64,000 nt of DNA from Burkholderiales bacterium PBB3 (GTDB lineage Bacteria > Pseudomonadota > Gammaproteobacteria > Burkholderiales > Burkholderiaceae_C): the NCBI GenBank assembly GCA_002256115.1, contig NKIK01000002.1:124001-188000 (forward strand), written 5' to 3'. Shown piece by piece: positions 24,715 through 32,275 of the stretch. Made by a program: the position numbers and the translations under genes. Below the pieces are notes generated by a model. The model made no database searches. It was not told the DNA's origin and worked only from the letters and a program-made list of their open reading frames with translations. The stretch's first letter is position 1, and every line of letters begins with the position of its first letter.

Positions 24715-24794
24715 GGTTTTTGCGCTTGCATGCGCGTTGTGCGATGTTAACGACAAGCTTTTACGCTGTGCCGCAGTGCGATACTTGCCCCACC

Positions 24795-25487
24795 ATGCTC
24801 GACACCACCCGCATCAAAGCCATCACCCTGGACTTGGACGACACGCTGTGGCCGATTGGCCCCACCATTCTCCGGGCGGAAGACATTTTGGCGAATTGGC
24901 TGGCAGCGCGGGCACCGGGTGCCGCTGCCGTATTTGCTGACCCGCAAGCCCGGCTTGCCGTGCGCGCCCAGGTGGTGCAAGCCCGCCCCGATATTGGCCA
25001 TGACCTCAGCGCCATTCGCCTGGAGTCCATTCGCACTGCATTGCACCAGGCCCAAGAAGACACCACGCTGGCCGAACCCGCCTTTCAGGTGTTTTTTGCC
25101 GAGCGCATGCGGGTCGAGTTGTATGACGATGTGCTGCCCGCGCTGACTGCCTTGGCAGCTCGCTACCCTTTGCTAGCCGTGTCCAACGGCAATGCGCATG
25201 TGACGCGGGTCGGTTTGGGAGAATTTTTTGCCCACAGCCTGAGTGCGACCGACTTTGGCGTGGCCAAACCTGACCCACGCATCTTTCACGCGGCGGCAGG
25301 TTTGGCCGGCGTGGACCCCACCGAAGTCTTGCATGTGGGTGACGACGCGACCATGGATGTGTTGGGCGCGCTAGGTGCAGGCATGCAGGCGGTGTGGGTC
25401 AACCGCGTAGGGCATGCCTGGGGCCACGAAGCCCAAGCGCACGCCACCGTGACCAATTTGACCGAGCTGGTGGCGCTTCTGGGCTGA
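24795..25487 (+). CDS. HAD-superfamily hydrolase
   Basis: A 230-aa HAD phosphatase. Motif I LDLDDTLWP (residues about 10-18), motif II VSNGNAH, motif III Lys in FGVAKPDPRIFHAAA and motif IV HVGDDATMDVLGALGAGMQAVWVNR are all present. The cap is of the helical C1 type (residues about 18-95). YigB/FMN-phosphatase-like members dephosphorylate small metabolites. The ATG at 24795 starts just before motif I; the 80-bp gap from the divergent SWIM gene must hold both promoters. Repeat A3 lies 15 bp after the stop. Confidence 0.88.
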   Translation: MLDTTRIKAITLDLDDTLWPIGPTILRAEDILANWLAARAPGAAAVFADPQARLAVRAQVVQARPDIGHDLSAIRLESIRTALHQAQEDTTLAEPAFQVFFAERMRVELYDDVLPALTALAARYPLLAVSNGNAHVTRVGLGEFFAHSLSATDFGVAKPDPRIFHAAAGLAGVDPTEVLHVGDDATMDVLGALGAGMQAVWVNRVGHAWGHEAQAHATVTNLTELVALLG

Positions 25488-25501
25488 TTTAAGCCAAATG
25501 T

Positions 25502-25548
25502 GCCTTCCAGCCCGTGGATAGTGCGGGAGCAGCTCCTAAATGAATAGC
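25502..25548 (-). repeat. Family A short repeat, copy A3
   Basis: The minus strand reads GCTATTCATTTAGGAGC, then the core with TGCTCCCGCACTATCCAC, then GGGCTGGAAGG. It lies between the HAD gene stop and the MlaE-like gene. CCCG and CGGG around the core can form a 4-bp stem. Confidence 0.75.
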
Positions 25549-25616
25549 AAATCCATTTGATGCAGCGATATCGCCCGGGCATCACTGGGGTATAGCCCCG
25601 CCGCTATCATGGCCCC

Positions 25617-26441
25617 ATGCCAGCCCCCGCCACACCAACCGCCCGGCACACCATCGCAAACTTGTCCTTGCTCACCTGGCTGGGTGCCTGGCTGCGCGAC
25701 TGGTGGCAGCTGATCCACTTGGGTGCGGTGCTGCTGGTTTTGGCGCTATCGCCCTCCAGCTACCGCGCCGCCAACCGGCCCCAGTTGGCCCGGCATATCT
25801 ACAACAACACCGCCCCCATCCTGCTGGGCTTTAGCTTGGTCTGCGCACTGATCACTGTAGTGCTGACCCGCATCGTGCTGACCACGGCGCTGAGCTATGG
25901 CCTGACGCAATACGCGCTGCAAGTGCTGATTCGGGTACTGGTGCTGGAGCTGATTCCCTTAACCGCCGCATTGTTTGTGGCCCTGCGCTGCACGATTCCC
26001 GATGGGGCAGAAGTGGCTGCGCTGCAGAGCAGCGGTGCACTAGACCGCATGCGAGCCCAGGGCCAGGAGCCCATGCGCGCCGAAGTACTGCCGCGCGTAG
26101 TAGCTGGGCTGCTGGCTGGCATCACGCTGGCAAGCTTAAGCAGCGTGGTGGCGCTGGTGGTGGCGTATCTGGTGGGCTATGGGTTTACGCTGTCAGGCCT
26201 GCCGGCCTACACCCGCATGTTTGGCCAAGTGTTTAGCCCGGCGGTGTGTTTGATTTTGGTGGTAAAGACTGTGCTGTTCTCCATGGCCGTGTCGCTGATC
26301 CCCATGGCATCCGCCTTGTATGGCATGCGCGGTCTGCATGGCCAAAGCGTGCGCACCAGCACCGAGATGCATTCCCTGGTGCGCATGTTTGCACTGGTTC
26401 TACTCATCGAGGTGGCCTCCCTGGTGGGCAACTACTACTGA
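25617..26441 (+). CDS. MlaE-like ABC transporter permease
   Basis: A 274-aa membrane protein of the MlaE/permease family (PF02405). Features: an N-terminal amphipathic region (WLRDWWQLIHLGAVLLVLALSPSSYR) and five to six helices (NTAPILLGFSLVCALITVVLTRIVLTTAL ... PLTAALFVALRCTIPDGAEVAALQSSGALDRMRAQG), with the coupling-like region after the Gly-Ala pair. It works with MCE proteins in phospholipid transport across the envelope. Genes follow at 9 bp (MCE) and by overlap (lipoprotein). The ATPase gene that normally accompanies them is absent here. Confidence 0.85.
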   Translation: MPAPATPTARHTIANLSLLTWLGAWLRDWWQLIHLGAVLLVLALSPSSYRAANRPQLARHIYNNTAPILLGFSLVCALITVVLTRIVLTTALSYGLTQYALQVLIRVLVLELIPLTAALFVALRCTIPDGAEVAALQSSGALDRMRAQGQEPMRAEVLPRVVAGLLAGITLASLSSVVALVVAYLVGYGFTLSGLPAYTRMFGQVFSPAVCLILVVKTVLFSMAVSLIPMASALYGMRGLHGQSVRTSTEMHSLVRMFALVLLIEVASLVGNYY

Positions 26442-26449
26442 ACGACTGA

Positions 26450-27463
26450 ATGGCGAACAAAGATTCAACTATGCAATCACCTACTCCCGTTGAAACACCG
26501 GTCACCGAGGACGCAAGCCCCGCGCTGCCACCCGATGTGGCCAATTTGGATCTAAAAGCCAGACTGCTGCTGCTCTTCATGGTGCTGCTGCTATCCGCCT
26601 GCGCGCTGTTTGTGCTGTACGCACGCGGTGCGTTTGATGCCACCCAACGCCTGGTGCTGATGGCCGATGACTCCGAAGGCGTGGTCGTAGGTATGGACCT
26701 GACCTTCTCGGGCTTCCCGATTGGGCGGGTGCAGCGTATTGAGCTGGCGGACGATGGCAAGGCCCGCATTTTGCTGGACGTAGCGGCGAAAGACGCGCAC
26801 TGGCTGCGCAGTAGCAGTGTGTTCACCTTGGTCAAGGGCATCGTTGGTGCACCTGCCATCCGCGCCTATAGCGGCATCCCCACCGACCCGCCCCTGCCCG
26901 ACAACGCTGTGCGCACCGTGCTGCAGGGCGATGCCAGTGCCGAGATTCCCAAGGTCATTTCTGCTGCCAAGGACTTGATAGAAAACCTGAATGCACTCAC
27001 CCAGGCCGACGGCCCGGCAGGCGCGGTATTGGCCAATTTGCAAACCACCACCGAGCGCCTGAATGGACCGGGCGGTGCCATGACCGTGCTGCTGGGCAGC
27101 GAGGCCGAGGCCAAGAAGATCACGCTCACACTAGAGCGCACCAACCAACTACTGGCCCGCCTAGACGGACTGGCCGCCAAGACCGACACGCAAGTGTTTG
27201 GTGAACAAGGCGTAATGCCGCAGGCCAAGGCCACCGTGGTGCAACTAAACGCCCTGCTGACCGATGCCCGCACCAGCCTGCAAAAAGTGGACGCGGTGCT
27301 GAAAGACGCCCAGGCCATCAGCGCCAATGCCAAAGAAGCCAGTGCCGACCTGGGCGCGCTGCGTGGCGAGGTGGATGCCAGCCTGCGCAAAGTGCAAGGT
27401 CTGATGACCGAGATCAACCGCAAATGGCCCTTTGCCCGCGATACGGAGATTCGTCTGCCATGA
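26450..27463 (+). CDS. MlaD-family MCE protein
   Basis: A 337-aa protein with an N-terminal anchor (about residues 35-57, LLLLFMVLLLSACALFVLYARGAFDA). An MCE domain follows (about 60-150: RLVLMADDSEGVVVGMDLTFSGFPIGRVQRIELADDGKARILLDVAAKDAHWLR, then FTLVKGIVGAPAIRAY). Residues 160-330 are a long helical region that can form a needle or tunnel. Such proteins bind and shuttle lipids in the periplasm. The ATG at 26450 was used; 26471 is an alternative start. The 3' end overlaps the lipoprotein gene (ATGA). Confidence 0.88.
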   Translation: MANKDSTMQSPTPVETPVTEDASPALPPDVANLDLKARLLLLFMVLLLSACALFVLYARGAFDATQRLVLMADDSEGVVVGMDLTFSGFPIGRVQRIELADDGKARILLDVAAKDAHWLRSSSVFTLVKGIVGAPAIRAYSGIPTDPPLPDNAVRTVLQGDASAEIPKVISAAKDLIENLNALTQADGPAGAVLANLQTTTERLNGPGGAMTVLLGSEAEAKKITLTLERTNQLLARLDGLAAKTDTQVFGEQGVMPQAKATVVQLNALLTDARTSLQKVDAVLKDAQAISANAKEASADLGALRGEVDASLRKVQGLMTEINRKWPFARDTEIRLP

Positions 27464-28206
27464 GCCACCACATGCCACAACGCCACGCCTCGCTGCCCGT
27501 CTTGCCACACGCTCAGAGCCTTTTGCGCAGAATCAGCTGGGTCAGCGTCTTGCTACTTGCAGCCTGCAGCAGCGCCCCCATAGCCCCGATCTGGCAAGGC
27601 GAAGCCAAAGACGCTCTGGACCGCGCCAACGCCGCTTACCTGGAAGGCGATAGCCGCGTGGCGCTGGCCGAAATGACACGCGTGCGCCGGGCCATCTCGG
27701 GCACAGGCCGGGCCGACTGGTTGGCGAATGCCGAGCTGGCACATTGCGCCGCCCAAGTCGCCAGCCTGGTGCTGGAGCCCTGCCATGCGTTTGAAGCGCT
27801 GCGCGCAGACGCCACTGCGGCCCAAATCGCCTATGCCGACTACCTGAGGGCGCAAATCAAACCTGGCACACCTGCGGCGACGCTGGCGCTGCTGCCCGCC
27901 GTGCAGCAAGGCATTGCAAGCCAGCCCAACGCGGATGCCGCTGCACTAAAAAGCCTGGCTGACCCCCTGTCGCGCTTGGTGGGTGCCGCCGTTTGGCTGC
28001 AAAAGGGGCAGGCCAGCCCCGCCGTCATTGAGGTGGCGCTAGAAACTTCTTCACATCAAGGCTGGCGCAGGCCGCTGCTGGCTTGGCTGGGTGTGCAGGC
28101 CCAGCGCGCGGAGCAAGCGGGCAATACGGCAGAGCTAGAGCGCCTGCGGCGGCGCATGGCCCTGGTAGAAGGGCGCTCAGAAGGTCGCTCCCGCGCAACA
28201 CCTTGA
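27460..28206 (+). CDS. Lipoprotein of the MCE transport set
   Basis: A 248-aa protein with an unusually long basic leader, then a hydrophobic stretch and lipobox LLLAAC (Cys about residue 30 from the ATG at 27460). The rest is helical and alanine-rich, with TPR-like character (KDALDRANAAYLEGDSRVALAEMTRVRRAISGTGRADWLANAELAHCAAQVAS). No enzymatic motif is seen. The ATG overlaps the MCE stop (ATGA), so it is coupled to the MCE gene. It is likely an outer-membrane or periplasmic partner. It differs from the usual ABC-type auxiliary lipoprotein, which has an anticodon-binding-like fold. Confidence 0.75.
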   Translation: MSHHMPQRHASLPVLPHAQSLLRRISWVSVLLLAACSSAPIAPIWQGEAKDALDRANAAYLEGDSRVALAEMTRVRRAISGTGRADWLANAELAHCAAQVASLVLEPCHAFEALRADATAAQIAYADYLRAQIKPGTPAATLALLPAVQQGIASQPNADAAALKSLADPLSRLVGAAVWLQKGQASPAVIEVALETSSHQGWRRPLLAWLGVQAQRAEQAGNTAELERLRRRMALVEGRSEGRSRATP

Positions 28207-28309
28207 CACGCATTTTTATCATTCAGCTGGGCTGGCGGGTTAGTATTCTGGCCGGGAGCCTCCGCTAGTGCCGGAGTTCGCACAACAACACGCTTTAAGA
28301 CGATTGACT

Positions 28310-28648
28310 ATGAAAAAACTTCTCACAACCACCCTCTTGGGCCTGGCCACTGCCAGTGCCTTCGCACAAGCCCCAGCTGTTGCCCCTGCGGCCAAGCCGG
28401 TCACCGGCGTGGTAGCCCCCGCCGCCGTAGCGCCCGCGGTAGTGGCAGCACCCGCCCCGGTGGCCGCCGCTGCGCCAGCGGCCAAGCCTGCAGTGGCCCC
28501 TGCTGCAAAACCGGCTAAGCCCACTACGGCTAAAGCGAATAAGGCCAACAAAGCGAACAAGGCCCATAAAACCAATAAGCCCGCTAAACCGCGCAAACCG
28601 CACAAGACCGTGAAAAAAGTGGCCCCCAAGAAAGTGGTAGCCCAGTAG
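28310..28648 (+). CDS. Secreted Ala/Pro/Lys-rich low-complexity protein
   Basis: A 112-aa protein: signal peptide MKKLLTTTLLGLATASAFA (cleavage after about residue 19-21), an Ala/Pro/Val-rich middle, and a strongly basic tail with KANKAN-like and KPxK repeats. Histone-like Ala/Lys/Pro tails of this kind can bind DNA or anionic polymers, but no domain is recognised. The ATG at 28310 is the natural start because it opens the signal peptide. It is a single gene ending in a strong intrinsic terminator. A similar low-complexity tail is found in the ComEA-like protein at 41631. Confidence 0.7.
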   Translation: MKKLLTTTLLGLATASAFAQAPAVAPAAKPVTGVVAPAAVAPAVVAAPAPVAAAAPAAKPAVAPAAKPAKPTTAKANKANKANKAHKTNKPAKPRKPHKTVKKVAPKKVVAQ

Positions 28649-28672
28649 GCCCTCGAACCCAACCGACCTACC

Positions 28673-28696
28673 AGCCCGCACCCTGCGGGCTTTTTT
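28673..28696 (+). terminator. Rho-independent terminator
   Basis: AGCCCGCA (28673-28680), loop CCC, TGCGGGCT (28684-28691), followed by a T run. The 8-bp GC-rich stem 24 bp after the stop ends the preceding gene. Confidence 0.9.
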
Positions 28697-28805
28697 ACGT
28701 CTGGCGCACGGCGCTGTCGCGGACAATAGGCATATCCGTCAACAGGCAGATTCGTCAATAGGCAGGCCCCCTAGGCGGCTCAGCCCCTTGCACCCTGTCC
28801 TCACC

Positions 28806-30290
28806 ATGTCTTCGATTCCTAGCGCCTCTTCCAATTCATCTTCTACTTCAGCTACTTCGCCCCCCACACCCCCGGCAGCGTCTGGGCAGGCTCTGCGCGC
28901 CGAGTTCCGGGCCCTGTGGCAGTTGGCCTGGCCGCTGTTGATTGGGCAACTGGCCACGGTGGGCATGGCGGTTGCCGACGTGGCCATGGCGGGCCACGCC
29001 TCGGCGCAAGACCTGGCGGGCGTCTCGCTAGGCACATCCATCTGGATCATCGTGGTGGTGACGCTGATGGGGGTGATGATGGCAGTGACCCCACTGGTGG
29101 CCCACCACGTGGGCGCCCAAGAGTTTTCCAAAGTGCCCCACCTGGTGCGACAGGCCCTGTGGATGAGCGTGGGGGTAGGGACGATTGCACTGGTGCTGGC
29201 TAATCTGTCCACCCTGATTTTTGATCACATGGTGTTGGAGCCCGCAGTGCGGACGATAGCGCAGCAATTTATCTACATCACCAGTGTGGCGCTGCCTGCC
29301 TTCGCTGCCTACCGCGTGCTCTACGGCTATAGCGCCAGCCTGAACCAGACCAAGCCGATGATGGTCATATCGCTGCTGGCGCTGCTACTCAATGTCTGGC
29401 TCAACTGGCTGCTGGTGTTTGGCAACTGGGGCTTGCCCCGGCTCGGTGGTGTGGGCTGCGCTTGGGCGTCTATGGTCTGCGTGTGGTTCAACTTGGCGGG
29501 CCTGATTTGGTGGATGCGGCGCAGCCCGGCCTACGCCAGTACTTGGCCCTTCACCCAATGGGAACGACCTAATCGAGCCGAGATCGGTCGCCTGCTGCAC
29601 TTGGGCCTGCCCATCGGCGTGACCTACTTTGCCGAGTGCAGCGCCTTCAGCCTGATTGCCCTGCTGGTCGCCAAATTTGGTAGCACCCAAGTGGCGGCCC
29701 ACCAGATTGCCTTGAATTTTTCTTCGCTGACCTTCATGGTGCCACTGAGCATTGGCCTGGCCGTGCTCACCCGCGTGGGCCAGGCGCTGGGCGCGGGCGA
29801 CCCGGTGGCGGCGCGCTACCGCTCGTGGGTGGGCGTGGCGGCGGCGGTCGGGTTCTCGCTGGTGTCTGCGCTGATCATGGCCTTGTTCAACCAGCAAATT
29901 GCCTCGGCCTACACCAACGATGCGGGCGTGGCCGCACTGGCCGCCAGCCTCTTGTTTTTGGCGGCGATTTTTCAAATATCGGATGGCCTGCAGGTCTCTA
30001 CCAGTTGCGCCATCCGCGGCTACAAGATCACCCGCACACCCATGGCGATTCACCTGACGGCCTTTTGGGTGGTGTCGCTGCCACTGGGCTGCGTGCTGGG
30101 CCTGGCCCCCGACTGGGCCCCCTGGCACCCGGCGCAGCCCATGAAGGCGCAGGGCTTTTGGATCGCGCTGATTGTGGGCCTGAGCGTGGCTGGTAGCGCA
30201 CTGGCCTGGCTGCTGCACCGCATTACGCATCAGCACGTGGCGCATGTAGCGCGTGTCACCCACATTGCACGCGGGGGCCAACATGCTTAA
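28806..30290 (+). CDS. MATE-family efflux transporter
   Basis: A 494-aa membrane protein of the NorM type, exchanging Na+ or H+ for cationic drugs. After a Ser/Thr-rich leader, twelve helices follow in two MatE repeats. Family-like segments: [60 protein letters not shown], and in the second half [63 protein letters not shown]. The ATG at 28806 was chosen over a TTG at 28788. Its last codons overlap the start of miaA by 8 bp, so both are probably co-transcribed. Confidence 0.88.
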   Translation: MSSIPSASSNSSSTSATSPPTPPAASGQALRAEFRALWQLAWPLLIGQLATVGMAVADVAMAGHASAQDLAGVSLGTSIWIIVVVTLMGVMMAVTPLVAHHVGAQEFSKVPHLVRQALWMSVGVGTIALVLANLSTLIFDHMVLEPAVRTIAQQFIYITSVALPAFAAYRVLYGYSASLNQTKPMMVISLLALLLNVWLNWLLVFGNWGLPRLGGVGCAWASMVCVWFNLAGLIWWMRRSPAYASTWPFTQWERPNRAEIGRLLHLGLPIGVTYFAECSAFSLIALLVAKFGSTQVAAHQIALNFSSLTFMVPLSIGLAVLTRVGQALGAGDPVAARYRSWVGVAAAVGFSLVSALIMALFNQQIASAYTNDAGVAALAASLLFLAAIFQISDGLQVSTSCAIRGYKITRTPMAIHLTAFWVVSLPLGCVLGLAPDWAPWHPAQPMKAQGFWIALIVGLSVAGSALAWLLHRITHQHVAHVARVTHIARGGQHA

Positions 30291-31404
30291 CATGCCCGCA
30301 AACCCGCAACCCCAGCTGCCGCCCTACTTGTGCCTGGCAGGGCCCACGGCCTGCGGCAAAACGGCTGCAGCGCTGGCGATCGCCGAGCGCTACCCGTGCG
30401 AGATCATCAGTGTGGACTCGGCCCTGGTCTACCGGGGCATGGACATTGGCACGGCCAAACCCAGCGCCGCCGAGTTAGCCGCCGTGCCCCACCACCTGAT
30501 TGACATCCGCGACCCCCTGCAGGCCTACAGCGCCGCCGAGTTTGCGATAGACGCCAAATGCCTGATTGCCGAGATCGCCGGGCGCGGCAAGCTGCCCCTG
30601 CTGGTGGGCGGCACCATGCTGTATATCAAGGCGCTGATGGACGACGGCCTGGACCCCATGCCGGCAGCCGACCCCGCCATTCGCGCGCAAATTGAGGCCC
30701 AAGCACTGCAACAAGGCTGGCCCGCGCTGCACGCCAAGTTGGCCGAGGTAGACCCCACCACCGCCGCCCGCCTAGCCCCCATGGATGGCCAGCGCATTCA
30801 GCGCGCGCTAGAGGTATTTCAAATTTCCGGCATGCCTTTGAGCAGCTTTCATGCTACAAAAAAAGGAGCTGCTCCCGCACTATCCACGGCCTGTAAGCCC
30901 AATTTGACTCTAATTTCCCTAGAACCCGCTGATCGGGCCTGGCTGCACACGCGCATCGCCCAGCGCTTTGATGCGATGCTGGCCCAGGGCTTTTTGGATG
31001 AAGTGCGGGCTTTGCGCGCCCGTGGCGACTTGCACCCCGACCTGCCCTCCATGCGCTGCGTGGGCTACCGCCAGGCTTGGGAGGCGTTGGACGGCACCCT
31101 GCCCATGGCCGAGCTGCGCGACCGCAGCATCTTTGCCACCCGCCAGTTGGCCAAACGCCAGGTGACCTGGCTGCGCTCCATGCCGCAGCGCCAAGTGATT
31201 GCCTGTGACGGCCCCGACCCGTTGGACGCGGTACTCCAGGCCACCGATGCATTTATGACAAAGCATGCGCTGGGTCTACAACAAGGCACCGAAGCAGCTT
31301 GGGCGTCAGGGTGTCTTGCGCAGGTCAAGGAGGAGCCCGCAAAGCGGGCGGGGGACACGGAGCAAGGCATCCTGGCGTCCAAGCTGCTGGGCGACAAATC
31401 ATGA
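30283..31404 (+). CDS. miaA: tRNA dimethylallyltransferase, extended by repeat insertions
   Basis: A 373-aa MiaA, longer than the usual 310-320. It transfers the isopentenyl group to A37 of tRNAs reading UNN codons. Walker [50 protein letters not shown] and [11 protein letters not shown] are present, as is [14 protein letters not shown]. Two repeat-derived segments are seen. Residues about 190-206 come from family A copy A4, falling in a loop between [10 protein letters not shown] and SLEPADRAW. Residues about 337-369 come from family B copy B4 and extend the normal C-terminus. The ATG at 30283 overlaps the MATE stop; GTG 30253 and ATG 30292 are alternatives. Its TGA overlaps the next ATG (ATGA). 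Confidence 0.95.
   Translation: MLNMPANPQPQLPPYLCLAGPTACGKTAAALAIAERYPCEIISVDSALVYRGMDIGTAKPSAAELAAVPHHLIDIRDPLQAYSAAEFAIDAKCLIAEIAGRGKLPLLVGGTMLYIKALMDDGLDPMPAADPAIRAQIEAQALQQGWPALHAKLAEVDPTTAARLAPMDGQRIQRALEVFQISGMPLSSFHATKKGAAPALSTACKPNLTLISLEPADRAWLHTRIAQRFDAMLAQGFLDEVRALRARGDLHPDLPSMRCVGYRQAWEALDGTLPMAELRDRSIFATRQLAKRQVTWLRSMPQRQVIACDGPDPLDAVLQATDAFMTKHALGLQQGTEAAWASGCLAQVKEEPAKRAGDTEQGILASKLLGDKS
30853..30900 (+). repeat. Family A short repeat, copy A4, inside miaA
   Basis: GCTACAAAAAAAGGAGC is followed by TGCTCCCGCACTATCCACGG and CCTGTAAGCCC. The copy is 48 nt, a multiple of three, in sense orientation; it is read as [16 protein letters not shown]. It occupies a loop region of MiaA. 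Confidence 0.85.
31293..31388 (+). repeat. Family B hairpin repeat, copy B4, at the end of miaA
   Basis: The arms 31293-31319 and 31362-31388 pair over 27 positions: 23 Watson-Crick and 4 G-U, with no mismatch. The 42-nt core (31320-31361) is identical to that of B6 and contains GCCCGC-AAA-GCGGGC. Total length 96 nt (32 codons), in frame, giving [18 protein letters not shown]. The element ends 16 nt before the miaA stop. Confidence 0.92.
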
Positions 31405-32078
31405 GCCCTCCTCCCATGAACTCTCCCGCCATGAATCTAAGCCTGCACCAACTCAGCAAACGCTACGGCGAAACTCCCGTATTTAGCAACGTAACACTCG
31501 AAGTGGCGGCAGGCGAATTTGTGGCCATCGTGGGCGAGTCGGGCGTGGGCAAATCCACCCTGCTCAACTGCATGGCCGGGCTGGACCACTGGGACAGCGG
31601 CAGCGTCAGCCTGCGGGGCACCGATGTGGGCGCACTCAGCGACGATGCCCGGGCTCTGCTGCGCCGCCAACATGTGGGCTTTGTGTTTCAGGCTTTTCAT
31701 GTGCTGCCCCATTTGGATGTGGCGCAAAATGTGGCCCTGCCCCTGTTGCTGCTGGGCACGCCCGATGACGCTCGCGTGCAGGCCATGCTGCAAGCCGTGG
31801 GGCTAGAGGGACTGGGGCAGCGCTTGCCCCAGCAATTGAGCGGCGGGCAGTTGCAGCGCGTGGCCATTGCCCGCGCGCTGGTGCACAAGCCCAGCCTGCT
31901 GCTGGCCGATGAGCCCACCGGCAACCTGGACCCCACCACCGCCGAGCGGGTGATGGATGCGCTGATTGCGCAGACCCGATTGCAAAACGCATCGCTGGTG
32001 CTGGTGACGCATTCACAGGCCGCTGCGGCGCGGGCGGATCGGGTCATCCATCTGCGGGCTGACGGCGTGCACGTTTAG
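31401..32078 (+). CDS. LolD/YbbA-like ABC transporter ATP-binding protein
   Basis: A 225-aa ATPase: Walker [10 protein letters not shown] (about residues 45-53), Q-loop [14 protein letters not shown], signature [15 protein letters not shown], Walker [13 protein letters not shown] and H-loop VTHS. It belongs to the MacB/LolD/FtsE-type group that energises FtsX-like permeases. ATG 31401 overlaps the miaA stop (ATGA); the internal ATG at 31431 is an alternative. No permease follows it; the likely partner is the FtsX-type permease 4.7 kb downstream at 36790. Repeat B7 lies 33 bp after the stop. Confidence 0.9.
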   Translation: MSPPPMNSPAMNLSLHQLSKRYGETPVFSNVTLEVAAGEFVAIVGESGVGKSTLLNCMAGLDHWDSGSVSLRGTDVGALSDDARALLRRQHVGFVFQAFHVLPHLDVAQNVALPLLLLGTPDDARVQAMLQAVGLEGLGQRLPQQLSGGQLQRVAIARALVHKPSLLLADEPTGNLDPTTAERVMDALIAQTRLQNASLVLVTHSQAAAARADRVIHLRADGVHV

Positions 32079-32111
32079 GCGTCTGGAGGCTAGGATTTTG
32101 GGTGGCAGCGC

Positions 32112-32199
32112 GGCTAGGCGGTAGAACGTTTTGCTAAGTGTCCTCCGACCGCTTTGCGGTCTCCCCCTTGACCTCCGCAAAACGCCCTACCGCCCAGCC
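32112..32199 (-). repeat. Family B hairpin repeat, copy B7 (core on minus strand)
   Basis: The arms 32112-32134 and 32177-32199 pair over 23 positions. Three pairs are A-C on the plus strand but G-U on the minus strand, the strand on which the core reads in the standard direction. The 42-nt core has GACCGC-AAA-GCGGTC where other copies have GCCCGC-AAA-GCGGGC, a compensatory change. It is intergenic, between the ATPase gene and the S9 peptidase gene. Confidence 0.88.
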
Positions 32200-32275
32200 T
32201 CCTTACATCTGCGGCAGCAGCCAACGCCGGGCTGGTCTACACTGCGCGGCTGTCTTTCACTAGCGTTTTTGTTCC

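Noticed and set aside
30253..30282. GTG start giving miaA a longer N-terminus
   Set aside because: The added residues lie inside the MATE gene and are not part of MiaA; ATG at 30283 or 30292 fits better.
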